DNA of 15,788 nucleotides from Bacteroidota bacterium (GTDB lineage Bacteria > Bacteroidota > Ignavibacteria > UBA10030 > UBA8401): contig DMPG01000341.1 in the NCBI GenBank assembly GCA_003456055.1, positions 15,796 through 31,583 of the forward strand, given 5' to 3'. This document shows, piece by piece, positions 8,617 to 15,749 of the stretch. The notes below the pieces were generated by a model that ran no database searches, was not told where the DNA came from, and saw only the letters and a list, made by a program, of their open reading frames with translations. Positions within the stretch are counted from its first letter, which is position 1, and the number at the start of each line of letters is the position of its first letter. A program made the translations under genes and the position numbers.

Positions 8617-8736
8617 ACAAAAAAAAATTTCTGCTTTGTTTTTCGTGTTCCCTTTTTTATCTTTTCGTTTCTTGACTTTCAAACCAGAATTGCAGAAATT
8701 CCTGCTGTTATTATTTTTCTAATAATCATTTTTTAT

Positions 8737-8741
8737 AGGAG
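8737..8741 (+). promoter_or_regulatory. Shine-Dalgarno site of the duplicated membrane protein gene
   Basis: AGGAG six bases before the ATG at 8748, which supports that start. Confidence 0.75.
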
Positions 8742-8747
8742 TTCTGA

Positions 8748-9542
8748 ATGACGACTGAAGCCACCAGATCCAAAGAAAACTTTGATTGGAAATGGCTGAT
8801 CATCGGTGTTGTCGCAGGAACGGCGCTTTGCCTTTCGCTGCATTTAATGATCTCGCAAACTTTCCATATCCCAATTATTCCTACGTTTATGTCGCTGCTC
8901 GGCTTTGTTGTTATGGGAATTATTATCGGATATAAATCCGAAGGATATACAATCAAAGAACCTGCGATTGGAGGATTTGTAACCCTCTTTCTTGTAGGAA
9001 TTATTTTGACCTTCGGTTTTAACTATAACTTCACAATGCTGGAAATGTTTTTTGCTTCGCTTGTTGGTTTGATCTTAGGATTAGTAGGCGGATGGGTTGG
9101 TGAGCAGATCCAGGTTACCCCGGAAGAACTTGTAAAAGAGTTAGAGGCAGATAAAAAGGGCGGCCTGCAATGGGGATGGATTCTTGCCGGAACTGTAATT
9201 GCGTTTATTTTTAATGCGTTCTTTGTTATCGGCGGATTTGCTCTGTTGAAGTTTGGGGTGAGCGGAATTATTCTTTCGCTTGGTGCAAGTTTTCTGTTTG
9301 CGGGATTACTTGTCGGATATTTTTCTCCTGGCATAACAATTATTGAAGCGGGTATTGCCGGTGCGCTGAGTGTTGTACTCAATGCGCTTTTTCTCTATTC
9401 GTTCTCCCTGTTGATGATGGAAGATTCAGTTTATGTTGTTGAAGGGCTTGCGGTTGGGTTTGTTCTTTCGTTGGTTGGCGGATGGATTGGAGAAAAATTG
9501 CAATCCTTTATGGATAATGATTCGGAACGCGAAAAAGAATAG
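8748..9542 (+). CDS. Eight-helix membrane protein made of two homologous halves, function unknown
   Basis: I do not recognise the family. The 264-residue protein has eight predicted membrane helices and two halves, 16-122 and 142-252, that align along their length. Each half runs: aromatic start (WKWLIIGVVAGT / WGWILAGTVIAF), second helix ending GY (61-62 / 190-191), a loop GYxSxGxTIxExxIxG (61-76 / 190-205), third helix, and an almost identical end LVGGWVGEQIQ (112-122) / LVGGWIGEKLQ (242-252). The halves are joined by a charged, helical linker (VTPEELVKELEADKKGG, 123-139) and the C-terminus is also charged. With four helices per half, both repeats should have the same orientation in the membrane, with linker and tail probably cytoplasmic. 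No nucleotide-binding or catalytic motif is seen. It has a good ribosome site and its own terminator; it is convergent with yidC. Small integral-membrane domains of this style are often annotated only as hypothetical. Confidence 0.75.
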   Translation: MTTEATRSKENFDWKWLIIGVVAGTALCLSLHLMISQTFHIPIIPTFMSLLGFVVMGIIIGYKSEGYTIKEPAIGGFVTLFLVGIILTFGFNYNFTMLEMFFASLVGLILGLVGGWVGEQIQVTPEELVKELEADKKGGLQWGWILAGTVIAFIFNAFFVIGGFALLKFGVSGIILSLGASFLFAGLLVGYFSPGITIIEAGIAGALSVVLNALFLYSFSLLMMEDSVYVVEGLAVGFVLSLVGGWIGEKLQSFMDNDSEREKE

Positions 9543-9565
9543 TCAATATTTTCTACCTGTTCCAA

Positions 9566-9609
9566 TAAAAAAATCCTCGGGTCGGTAAAGACTTCGAGGA
9601 TTTTTTTTT
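9566..9609. terminator. Bidirectional terminator between the membrane protein gene and yidC
   Basis: ATCCTCG / CGAGGAT form the stem core (about 9573-9579 with 9595-9601), with A-rich DNA on the left and nine T residues on the right. It therefore gives a hairpin plus U-tract on both strands, and ends both convergent genes. Confidence 0.85.
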
Positions 9610-9626
9610 GTTACATATTTCAATTT

Positions 9627-11432
9627 TTATTTACCGGCTTTATTGGGGAGCTTTTGCTGCATACGTTCCATAAATCCGGTCTTGCGTTGACTCTCCGGTA
9701 TCTTTTGCAGCGGCTCATTATTGTGTCGTTGATTGAAATACCATTGCTGACCAATCGAAAGAAGATTGAATACAAAATAATACAAATTCAGGCCGGAGGG
9801 AAAATGGTTGAACATCACCGTCATCATGATTGGCATCATCCACACCAGCGCTTTTTGTGTCGGATCTGTGACGGTTTGTTTCTGTTGGATAAACATTGTA
9901 ATACCCATTGCCACCGTTAAGCCGCTGATGAAATTACCAAGCAGCGGAAGTGAAAATGGAAGCGAAATCAATACGTCGGGCACCGAAAGATCGGTAACCC
10001 ACAGCATAAAATGTTCCTGTCGCAGCTCAATGGAGGCGGTAAACAATGAATACAGTGCATATAAAATTGGTAGTTGCAGTAACATCGGCAGACAGCCACC
10101 GGCCGGATTGACACCATAATCTTTATATAGCTTCATGATCTGGACGTTCATCTGCTGCGCATCACTCTTGTATTTTTCACGAATCTCCGCCATTAACGGC
10201 TGCAGTTTTTGCATTTTTCTCATTGATGCCATGCTGGACTTTGTCAACGGATACAATGCGAGCTTGATCAAGATCGAAAATAAAATGATCACGATTCCAT
10301 AGTTGGAAATTACAGAATGAAGTAGCGCAAAAAGCGGGATGAAGATATATTCCGTTATCGGACGGATCCATGACCATCCGAGTGACATGATCTGATCAAG
10401 TCCACGGTCATAACTTTTGATCGTTGAGAATTTTAAAGGACCGATATAGGTTGATATTTTCGCTGTTTCGCTAGTCGTGTTTTTAAAGGGATATTTCAAC
10501 GCAACGGAATATTTCTCAACGGCACCATTGTCTTGAGTTGAAATATGTTGTCCCTCTAAATAAGCACCGACCGCCCTTTTGTCTTGCGAAATCAAGGCAA
10601 CGGCAAAATATTTATTTCGAAGAGCAACCCACTCTGTCTGTCCCGAAGGATCTTCTTTGGGGTTTTCGCCAACTGCTGCGGCGTTGATTTCTTTTAGCTC
10701 ACCGCCGCCGTATGTATATGCGGCCGCTGTATTAGATTCGTCAACACTGTTATACTCTGTATAGCGAATTCCATTTTCCCATAAGATCTGATATTCATAA
10801 TTTGCTACAACTCTTTGCATCCCCTCAAATGTAATGTCGGCATCAAAATCAAATGCTTGATTTTTGAAGGTGAGCTTTTTGATGATCCTTCCTTCGCTTC
10901 CATTCATTACAAATTGTACGGTCGCTTCTTCGTTACCCGAAAGAATAATTTTCCCGCCAATGGGAAGTTGTGTTGTAAAAAAATGATTCTTTGTATTGAT
11001 CATTTTTCCGTCGGTGGTGGTGAATAAAATATTAAAATCACCGTTACTGTCATTCACCAGTTGTACGGGATGTTTGTCCCACGTTTTATGATTCTTCAAA
11101 GTCCATTGCCTGATTGTTCCGCCCTTGGTGGAAAGCTCCGCAATATAGTTTTCGGTCTCAATGGTAAATATTTGCTCCCGGCCAATTTCCGTTCCGCTAA
11201 AATATCTTCCGAGTGTATCGCTTATCGGTTGTCCGGTTTGTGAAGGTGTGGGCGGGGTAATCCGTTGTTGTTCGGCGCGGAGTGATGGCTCTGTTCGTTT
11301 TACGGAATCGCGAACGATGTTTTCTGTTGGCTGTGGTGTTTGCTGTGATTGCCGTTGCGGTGAAGTAAAATACATCCACGCCATCAACACCGCTGCGATC
11401 AAAACAAATCCGAGTGTTTCTTGTCTTCCCAT
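9627..11432 (-). CDS. yidC: Membrane protein insertase YidC
   Basis: The 601-residue protein has the Gram-negative YidC plan. An N-terminal membrane anchor (about 7-22) is followed by a Gln/Pro/Thr-rich linker (25-75) and a large periplasmic beta-sandwich domain (about 85-335). The conserved Oxa1/YidC insertase domain follows (about 360-568) with LYPLTK (393-398), VNPAGGCLPMLLQLPI (441-456) and FPSGLNLYYFVFN (544-556). It inserts proteins into the cytoplasmic membrane, alone or with SecYEG. The position of the groove arginine of E. coli YidC (in VRGIMYPLTK) is Lys390 here (ILIKLALYPLTK), which keeps the positive charge. The C-terminal tail is short and basic. The start lies 4 nt after the yidD stop, so the two are probably co-translated as part of the rpmH-rnpA-yidD-yidC operon, transcribed away from the origin. 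Confidence 0.97.
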   Translation of the reverse strand: MGRQETLGFVLIAAVLMAWMYFTSPQRQSQQTPQPTENIVRDSVKRTEPSLRAEQQRITPPTPSQTGQPISDTLGRYFSGTEIGREQIFTIETENYIAELSTKGGTIRQWTLKNHKTWDKHPVQLVNDSNGDFNILFTTTDGKMINTKNHFFTTQLPIGGKIILSGNEEATVQFVMNGSEGRIIKKLTFKNQAFDFDADITFEGMQRVVANYEYQILWENGIRYTEYNSVDESNTAAAYTYGGGELKEINAAAVGENPKEDPSGQTEWVALRNKYFAVALISQDKRAVGAYLEGQHISTQDNGAVEKYSVALKYPFKNTTSETAKISTYIGPLKFSTIKSYDRGLDQIMSLGWSWIRPITEYIFIPLFALLHSVISNYGIVIILFSILIKLALYPLTKSSMASMRKMQKLQPLMAEIREKYKSDAQQMNVQIMKLYKDYGVNPAGGCLPMLLQLPILYALYSLFTASIELRQEHFMLWVTDLSVPDVLISLPFSLPLLGNFISGLTVAMGITMFIQQKQTVTDPTQKALVWMMPIMMTVMFNHFPSGLNLYYFVFNLLSIGQQWYFNQRHNNEPLQKIPESQRKTGFMERMQQKLPNKAGK

Positions 11433-11436
11433 AATA

Positions 11437-11676
11437 TTATTTTTTCTTTTTCAATGAAAATTGTTCCGGCACTGGATCATATCCTCCCTCGTGGTACGGA
11501 TGACACTTGCTTATCCGTTTTGCACCAAGGAGTATTCCTTTAAACGAGCCGTGTTTGTGAATTGATTCGATGGTATAGGTAGAACAGGTTGGAAAAAATC
11601 TGCATGTATTGGCAGGAAGAAACGGCGAGATCACCATCTGATAAACGCGTATCAAAAAAATAAAAATATGCTTCAT
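11437..11676 (-). CDS. yidD: Membrane protein insertion efficiency factor YidD
   Basis: From the ATG at 11676 the product has 79 residues, the usual length of YidD. It has an N-terminal amphipathic or membrane-associated helix ([20 protein letters not shown]). The family cysteines follow in [10 protein letters not shown] (25-34) and [14 protein letters not shown] (57-70). YidD is a small protein at the inner face of the membrane that helps YidC-dependent insertion. The ATG overlaps the TGA stop of rnpA as ATGA (11673-11676), which points to translational coupling. An upstream in-frame ATG at 11712 would add 12 residues of rnpA-overlapping sequence with no family resemblance, so I preferred the internal start. 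Confidence 0.94.
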   Translation of the reverse strand: MKHIFIFLIRVYQMVISPFLPANTCRFFPTCSTYTIESIHKHGSFKGILLGAKRISKCHPYHEGGYDPVPEQFSLKKKK

Positions 11677-12059
11677 AGCGTTCGAAGGATTTGTTCTTGA
11701 ATCCCGATCCACTCCGGCTCAACATCCTGTAATTTTAAACGTCGGAGATCAATCTGTTTATCCCCTTTATACATGACGACGATGTCCGCTCCAATATTCT
11801 TTTCGCGTGCAGTTATTTGTGCTTCGTTTAAATTTTTTCTCACCGCTTCACGCATCAGCCGTCGAACCCTGTTCCGATTGACCGCATGAGCAATGCGTTT
11901 TTTAGGAACAGAAAATCCGATCGAAAAATCCTTTTTTGCCATATCCTTCAAAACAAAAACAGACAACAGTGTTCCTTTAAATGAAACTCCGTTGGTGATT
12001 ATTGTTGTGAACGATTGATGTCCGCGTAGAATGTTTTTTTTAGGAAGTGTCTGTCGCAC
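11673..12059 (-). CDS. rnpA: Ribonuclease P protein component
   Basis: The 128-residue protein matches RnpA, the protein subunit that helps the RNase P RNA remove the 5' leader from precursor tRNAs. [13 protein letters not shown] (5-17) is the usual N-terminal segment. [24 protein letters not shown] contains the family's basic RNR helix. The start codon is GTG: the codon just before it is TGA, so no earlier start is possible, and the next in-frame Met (in LKDMAKK) would remove the conserved N-terminus. GGTGG five bases upstream may serve as the ribosome site. It lies 61 nt after rpmH and overlaps yidD by 4 nt. The C-terminal end after the RNR helix is ordinary in length. Confidence 0.96.
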   Translation of the reverse strand: MRQTLPKKNILRGHQSFTTIITNGVSFKGTLLSVFVLKDMAKKDFSIGFSVPKKRIAHAVNRNRVRRLMREAVRKNLNEAQITAREKNIGADIVVMYKGDKQIDLRRLKLQDVEPEWIGIQEQILRTL

Positions 12060-12120
12060 TCACACCACCGCTTCCTGAATTTAGAGAGAGGAGAGAAGCA
12101 CAGACGAAAGCAAAACCACG

Positions 12121-12273
12121 CTAATTACGCGGCTCGTCGCTTACAGTCAGTTTATGTCGCCCTTTTGCGCGGCGGCTTGATAAAACCTTACGTCCGTTTT
12201 TGGTCGCCATACGTTCTCGAAAACCGTGTGTATTTCTGCGTTTTCGTTTATGGGGTTGAAATGTTCGTTTCAT
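12121..12273 (-). CDS. rpmH: 50S ribosomal protein L34
   Basis: The 50-codon minus-strand frame from the ATG at 12273 begins [20 protein letters not shown] and continues with [20 protein letters not shown], which is the L34 signature over its whole length; the last residues [10 protein letters not shown] are a short extension. L34 is a very basic protein of the large ribosomal subunit. GGAG (12279-12282 on the plus strand as CTCC) lies five bases before the ATG. It is the first gene of the rpmH-rnpA-yidD-yidC operon, next to the origin region. A plus-strand frame across the same bases is only a shadow of it. Confidence 0.98.
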   Translation of the reverse strand: MKRTFQPHKRKRRNTHGFRERMATKNGRKVLSSRRAKGRHKLTVSDEPRN

Positions 12274-12302
12274 TAATTCTCCAGATGAATAAAAGCGATA
12301 TA

Positions 12303-12331
12303 AAAATACGAAAACATTGGCGGATTAACAA
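12303..12331 (-). promoter_or_regulatory. rpmH: Possible promoter of the rpmH operon
   Basis: On the minus strand TTGTTA (12326-12331) and TATTTT (12303-12308) are separated by 17 bases, each a 4-of-6 match to sigma70 boxes. Transcription would begin about 20 nt upstream of the rpmH ATG. The match is weak and the region is AT-rich, so chance is possible. Confidence 0.3.
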
Positions 12332-12412
12332 GATAAATCTGTGCTTGTAGAATATTTAGTAAACTTTTTTGAACAGACGACAAATAAAAAAAAGGAAATT
12401 GTGAAATTTTTC

Positions 12413-12442
12413 TTGACTTCTTTCATCCAAATACGATATAAT
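12413..12442 (+). promoter_or_regulatory. dnaA: Sigma70-like promoter directed toward dnaA
   Basis: TTGACT (12413-12418) and a perfect TATAAT (12437-12442) with an 18-base spacer. Transcription from about 12449 would give a leader of about 280 nt that runs through the whole DnaA-box cluster before the dnaA ATG, which allows DnaA to repress its own gene. Confidence 0.65.
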
Positions 12443-12468
12443 ATAATGTGAGCGAGAAAAATTATGCG

Positions 12469-12715
12469 TGTGGATTGTTTGTGGATAACTTTTTGTATTT
12501 TTCACCGTCTGTGGATGTACTATGGAAATGCATCAAAAAGATATTCACAATCCGTGTTGATAAGTTGGTGGTGAACATACGGTGGGCGTTATGTTTTAAT
12601 GGGTTAGCGGTTCAAAACTAATGTGTATAATTCTCTTTCTTGCTCTAAGTCTGTTAATTTTATATTATGAAATTGTGAATAACATTGTGAATAAAACAAT
12701 GTTTGGTGTTGATAA
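12469..12715. other. oriC: Origin region: DnaA-box cluster upstream of dnaA (oriC candidate)
   Basis: Sites matching the DnaA box TTATNCACA, read on the minus strand as TGTGNATAA: 12480-12488 (TGTGGATAA, consensus), 12622-12630 (TGTGTATAA), 12674-12682 and 12686-12694 (both TGTGAATAA). Near matches: 12469-12477, 12510-12518, 12555-12563 and 12707-12715 in the same orientation, and 12541-12549 (ATATTCACA) in the opposite one. Two pairs are spaced 11-12 bp start to start, about one helical turn. The cluster sits at the point where flanking genes diverge (rpmH operon left, dnaA right), the usual place of a bacterial origin. The stretch 12640-12673 is AT-rich. Confidence 0.8.
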
Positions 12716-12729
12716 CATTTAGAGGTTTT

Positions 12730-14187
12730 ATGATTTCCATTGCTACGTCTTCTGATGCACCCGTCTCGATTAAAAAACCCGATGTCTCACAAAATGAAGT
12801 TGATGCAATATGGTTAAACATTTTATCCCATATTCAACCACAGGTAAATTCCCAGAGCTTTAAAACTTGGTTTGAGCCAATAAAACCAGTAAAAATTGAG
12901 AATAATGAGGTTTCGGTAACCGTTCCAAGCCAGTTCTTTTATGAGTGGCTTGAGGAACATTATTATTCTTTGATTTCTGATGCGCTAAAGAAAACGCTTG
13001 GTCCTTCGGCAAAGCTTACTTACACCGTTGTTCCTTCGGATGAGACTGCTCAGAGTATTCTTGTCTCTTCCAGTGAAGCAGCCAGCAGGGCAAATGAATT
13101 GATCGGTGTTAATAAATCTGAGCAATTACAATATATTCAGCCGCTGCCATATGAGAAAACTTTCTTAAATAAACGAAATACCTTTAATAGTTTTATAAAG
13201 GGAGAAAGTAATCAGCTTGCGCGTGCGGCGGCAACGGCAGTTGCAAACAATCCCGGTGGAACATCATTTAATCCGTTGGTCTTGTATGGGGGGACCGGAC
13301 TTGGTAAAACGCATTTAATGCAGGCTGTTGGCAATTATGCGTTGGAAACTGGAAAAGCAAAGCGAGTAATATATGTTTCCAGTGAAAAATTTACCAACGA
13401 ATTTATTGATGCTATCCGAAACGATGCAACCACCGAGTTTTCAAATTTATATCGAAGCATGGATATATTGATTGTGGATGACATCCAGTTCTTTACAGGA
13501 AAAGAAAAGACACAGGATAGTTTTTTCCATACATTTAATTCGCTCCATCAGCTGGGAAAACAGATAATCCTTTCGTCTGACAGACCTCCAAAAGAACTTC
13601 ATGGGTTGGATGAACGGCTTATTTCTCGTTTTCAGTGGGGTTTAACAGCTGATATTCAACCCCCAGATCTTGAAACCAGATCCGCAATTTTGCGCAATAA
13701 ATGCGAACGCGATGATGTCACTATACCCGAAATTGTATTAGATTTTATCGCTGCAAACGTAACTTCGAACGTACGAGAACTTGAAGGGTGTTATACAAAA
13801 CTTTTATTCAATGCTTCGTTGTTGGGAAAAGATATCGACCTTAATATGGCTCGTGAGGTGTTAAGCTCTGTAGTAACCGAAGTCCGCTCTCCGTTGACCG
13901 TTGAGGAAATTCAACGCATCGTTTCAGAATATTTTGATATTCCAAATGACCTGTTACGAGCGAAAACAAGAAAACAAGAGATCGTTATCGCTCGCCAGGT
14001 TGCGATGTATCTTGCAAAGGAATTGACAAATTGTTCGTTGAAAACGATCGGATTGAATTTTGGAGGACGTGATCATAGCACCGTTATTCATGCTTATCAA
14101 ACAGTTGAAGAGCAGATCAAGATCGATTCAAAATTCCGTTCATCGATGGAGCAGATAAAAAAGAAAATTGAAATTCATTCTCGTTAA
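12730..14187 (+). CDS. dnaA: Chromosomal replication initiator protein DnaA
   Basis: From the ATG at 12730 the protein has 485 residues in the four-domain DnaA plan. Domain I (about 22-100) contains SQSFKTWFEPIKP. A short linker (about 101-140) follows, then the AAA+ domain (about 141-360) and the C-terminal DNA-binding domain (about 385-485). Walker A is GGTGLGKTH (187-195), Walker B ILIVDDIQF (246-254), sensor I LSSDRPP (281-287), the arginine finger region LDERLISRF (Arg300) and sensor II NVRELEG (Arg349). FGGRDHSTV (444-452) is the signature that reads DnaA boxes. ATP-bound DnaA assembles on these boxes and opens the origin. AGAGG lies four bases before the ATG; a TTG nine codons earlier overlaps a DnaA-box-like site and was rejected. 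Boxes on both sides of the gene suggest autoregulation. Confidence 0.98.
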   Translation: MISIATSSDAPVSIKKPDVSQNEVDAIWLNILSHIQPQVNSQSFKTWFEPIKPVKIENNEVSVTVPSQFFYEWLEEHYYSLISDALKKTLGPSAKLTYTVVPSDETAQSILVSSSEAASRANELIGVNKSEQLQYIQPLPYEKTFLNKRNTFNSFIKGESNQLARAAATAVANNPGGTSFNPLVLYGGTGLGKTHLMQAVGNYALETGKAKRVIYVSSEKFTNEFIDAIRNDATTEFSNLYRSMDILIVDDIQFFTGKEKTQDSFFHTFNSLHQLGKQIILSSDRPPKELHGLDERLISRFQWGLTADIQPPDLETRSAILRNKCERDDVTIPEIVLDFIAANVTSNVRELEGCYTKLLFNASLLGKDIDLNMAREVLSSVVTEVRSPLTVEEIQRIVSEYFDIPNDLLRAKTRKQEIVIARQVAMYLAKELTNCSLKTIGLNFGGRDHSTVIHAYQTVEEQIKIDSKFRSSMEQIKKKIEIHSR

Positions 14188-14204
14188 AACGAATTTTTCT
14201 TCTT

Positions 14205-14244
14205 AAAAGGGAATCGGTTGTTAATGATTTCCCTTTTTTCTTTT
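14205..14244 (+). terminator. Rho-independent terminator after dnaA
   Basis: AAAAGGGAATC (14205-14215) pairs with GATTTCCCTTTT (14226-14237) with one bulged base, around a 10-nt loop, and runs into TTCTTTT. It lies 18 nt after the dnaA stop and suggests that dnaN has its own promoter. Confidence 0.75.
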
Positions 14245-14253
14245 AAATAATAT

Positions 14254-14448
14254 TTATCCACATTATTCTGTTGATCGTTTGTGAAACTGTGTTAATCTAA
14301 TGTTGATATATATCCTATAAATTTCAGTTCCTATTTAAATGTTGAACAGTGTGAAGAACTTTATGCTCTATCATCAAGTTGTCCACGCTGATTTTTCAGT
14401 TTTCATCTGTGAAAGTATATTAAACAGCCACTTACCAACATATCCACA
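14254..14448. other. Second DnaA-box group between dnaA and dnaN
   Basis: TTATCCACA (14254-14262) is a perfect consensus box, ATATCCACA (14440-14448) matches 8 of 9, and TTGTCCACG (14379-14387) matches 7 of 9. All three read on the plus strand, opposite to most boxes upstream of dnaA. Together with the upstream cluster this gives a bipartite arrangement flanking dnaA, as known for Bacillus subtilis. Confidence 0.6.
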
Positions 14449-14527
14449 CTATTATTAGTATTATTGTTTTAAAGATATATATCTATTATAATTATCCTAT
14501 AACCCGCTGAAAAAATAAATACTTACA
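14449..14527. other. AT-rich stretch, candidate DNA unwinding element
   Basis: This stretch is nearly all A and T and follows directly on the ATATCCACA box at 14440-14448. It contains the 12-bp palindrome AGATATATATCT (14473-14484). AT-rich DNA next to DnaA boxes is where origins melt, but all intergenic DNA around here is AT-rich, so this is only a candidate. The rest of the 432-bp dnaA-dnaN gap holds the terminator, the boxes and the dnaN promoter candidate; no gene is seen. Confidence 0.4.
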
Positions 14528-14539
14528 GGTATTCATCTT

Positions 14540-14568
14540 TTGGGAATACCATACAATTTTAGTATATT
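14540..14568 (+). promoter_or_regulatory. dnaN: Candidate dnaN promoter
   Basis: TTGGGA (14540-14545) and TATATT (14563-14568) are 17 bases apart, matching sigma70 boxes at 4 and 5 of 6 positions. Transcription would begin about 45 nt before the dnaN ATG. The -10 lies inside an inverted repeat AATTTTAGT / ACTAAAATT (14555-14563 and 14574-14582). Confidence 0.45.
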
Positions 14569-14606
14569 ATACCACTAAAATTATCTGTTTAAGATTATTA
14601 TTATTT

Positions 14607-14612
14607 AAGGAG
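14607..14612 (+). promoter_or_regulatory. dnaN: Shine-Dalgarno site of dnaN
   Basis: AAGGAG seven bases before the ATG at 14620; it decides against the TTG at 14614. Confidence 0.85.
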
Positions 14613-14619
14613 ATTGATC

Positions 14620-15735
14620 ATGAAATTTTCCGTACGAAGTGCTGATTTACAGAAAGCATTAGCAAAAACCGTCAGCGTCGTTCCTACCAGATCAACATTG
14701 CCAATACTTGAAAACCTCCATTTTGACATTCACGGAAACACATTAAAAATAACAGCAACTGATCTTGAAATATCTGTTTCCGTTTCATTAGAAGTTCAAG
14801 GAAATCAAAACGGAACCATTGCGATTCCGGCAAAAAGAATATTTGATACCGTTCGGGCTCTTTCGGATACCAATATTGTTTTTACAATCGATACAGAATC
14901 AAATAAGATTAAAATGAAAACCGATAACGGTGAATACACTCTTACCGGAGAATCGAGTGAAGAATTCCCCGCAATTCCGGAATTCAAAGGTGAAGCAGAA
15001 GTAACGTTTGATGTTCCTGTGTTGCAGCGTCTTATCGGAACAACGATGTTTGCGGTCAGTGCCGACGAATTACGCCCCGCAATGATGGGTGTTTTATTTC
15101 AATTTTCAAAAAGTGAGGTCCGGGCTGTAGCAACAGACGGACACAGGCTTGTTCGAATCAACAATAAAAATCTTGGCAATACAAAGTTAACAAAAGACAT
15201 TATTATTCCTGCAAAAGCGCTCGGCCAACTGGACAAAGTATCAACTGGACAAGAAACAAAGGTTTCTATTAGTGCAACACATGTCATGTTTAAATTCGAT
15301 GGAACATCACTGATATCCCGTTTGATCGAAGAAAAATACCCTAACTACGAAACAGTTATTCCGCTAGACAATGAAAAGAAACTGATCATCAGTAAAAATG
15401 AAATGCTGCAGTCAGTTCGGCGTGTTTCATTGTATTCAAATTCTACTACCCATCAGATCCGTCTTTCTGTTGCAAAAGACGAGCTTCGAATTACCGCAGA
15501 AGATCAAGATTTTGGAAGCGAAGCAAAAGAAAAAATATCATGCGATTATAATGATGAAGATTTAGAGATTGGTTTTAATTCCGCATATGTCATCGATGTT
15601 TTGTCTCATATCGACGCAGAAGAGGTGGAATTCAAATTAAGTTCCCCAAACCGCGCAGCAATCGTCTCTCCGGTAAACAAAAAAGATGGAGAAGATGTGC
15701 TGATGCTGATCATGCCGGTTCGATTGAACAATTAA
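14620..15735 (+). CDS. dnaN: DNA polymerase III beta subunit (sliding clamp)
   Basis: The 371-residue protein has the normal length and the three-fold repeated clamp domain of DnaN. Two such subunits form a ring around DNA that holds the replicative polymerase and also binds repair and mismatch proteins. Recognisable parts are TRSTLPILENL (23-33), the TDGHRL motif (172-177), SRLIEEKYPNYE (233-244) and the C-terminal MPVRL (365-369), which forms part of the pocket for clamp-binding peptides. AAGGAG lies seven bases before the ATG. A terminator after dnaA and a candidate promoter suggest transcription separate from dnaA. recF follows 14 nt downstream and is probably in the same transcript. Confidence 0.98.
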   Translation: MKFSVRSADLQKALAKTVSVVPTRSTLPILENLHFDIHGNTLKITATDLEISVSVSLEVQGNQNGTIAIPAKRIFDTVRALSDTNIVFTIDTESNKIKMKTDNGEYTLTGESSEEFPAIPEFKGEAEVTFDVPVLQRLIGTTMFAVSADELRPAMMGVLFQFSKSEVRAVATDGHRLVRINNKNLGNTKLTKDIIIPAKALGQLDKVSTGQETKVSISATHVMFKFDGTSLISRLIEEKYPNYETVIPLDNEKKLIISKNEMLQSVRRVSLYSNSTTHQIRLSVAKDELRITAEDQDFGSEAKEKISCDYNDEDLEIGFNSAYVIDVLSHIDAEEVEFKLSSPNRAAIVSPVNKKDGEDVLMLIMPVRLNN

Positions 15736-15749
15736 TTCAGCGCGCCTCA

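Noticed and set aside
8627..8700. Inverted repeat AATTTCTGC / GCAGAAATT after the serine hydrolase gene
   Set aside because: The arms are over 50 nt apart in T-rich DNA with no terminator-like tract after the second arm; chance is likely.
12165..12350. Plus-strand frame of 61 codons near the origin
   Set aside because: It is antisense to rpmH, which is certain from its sequence.
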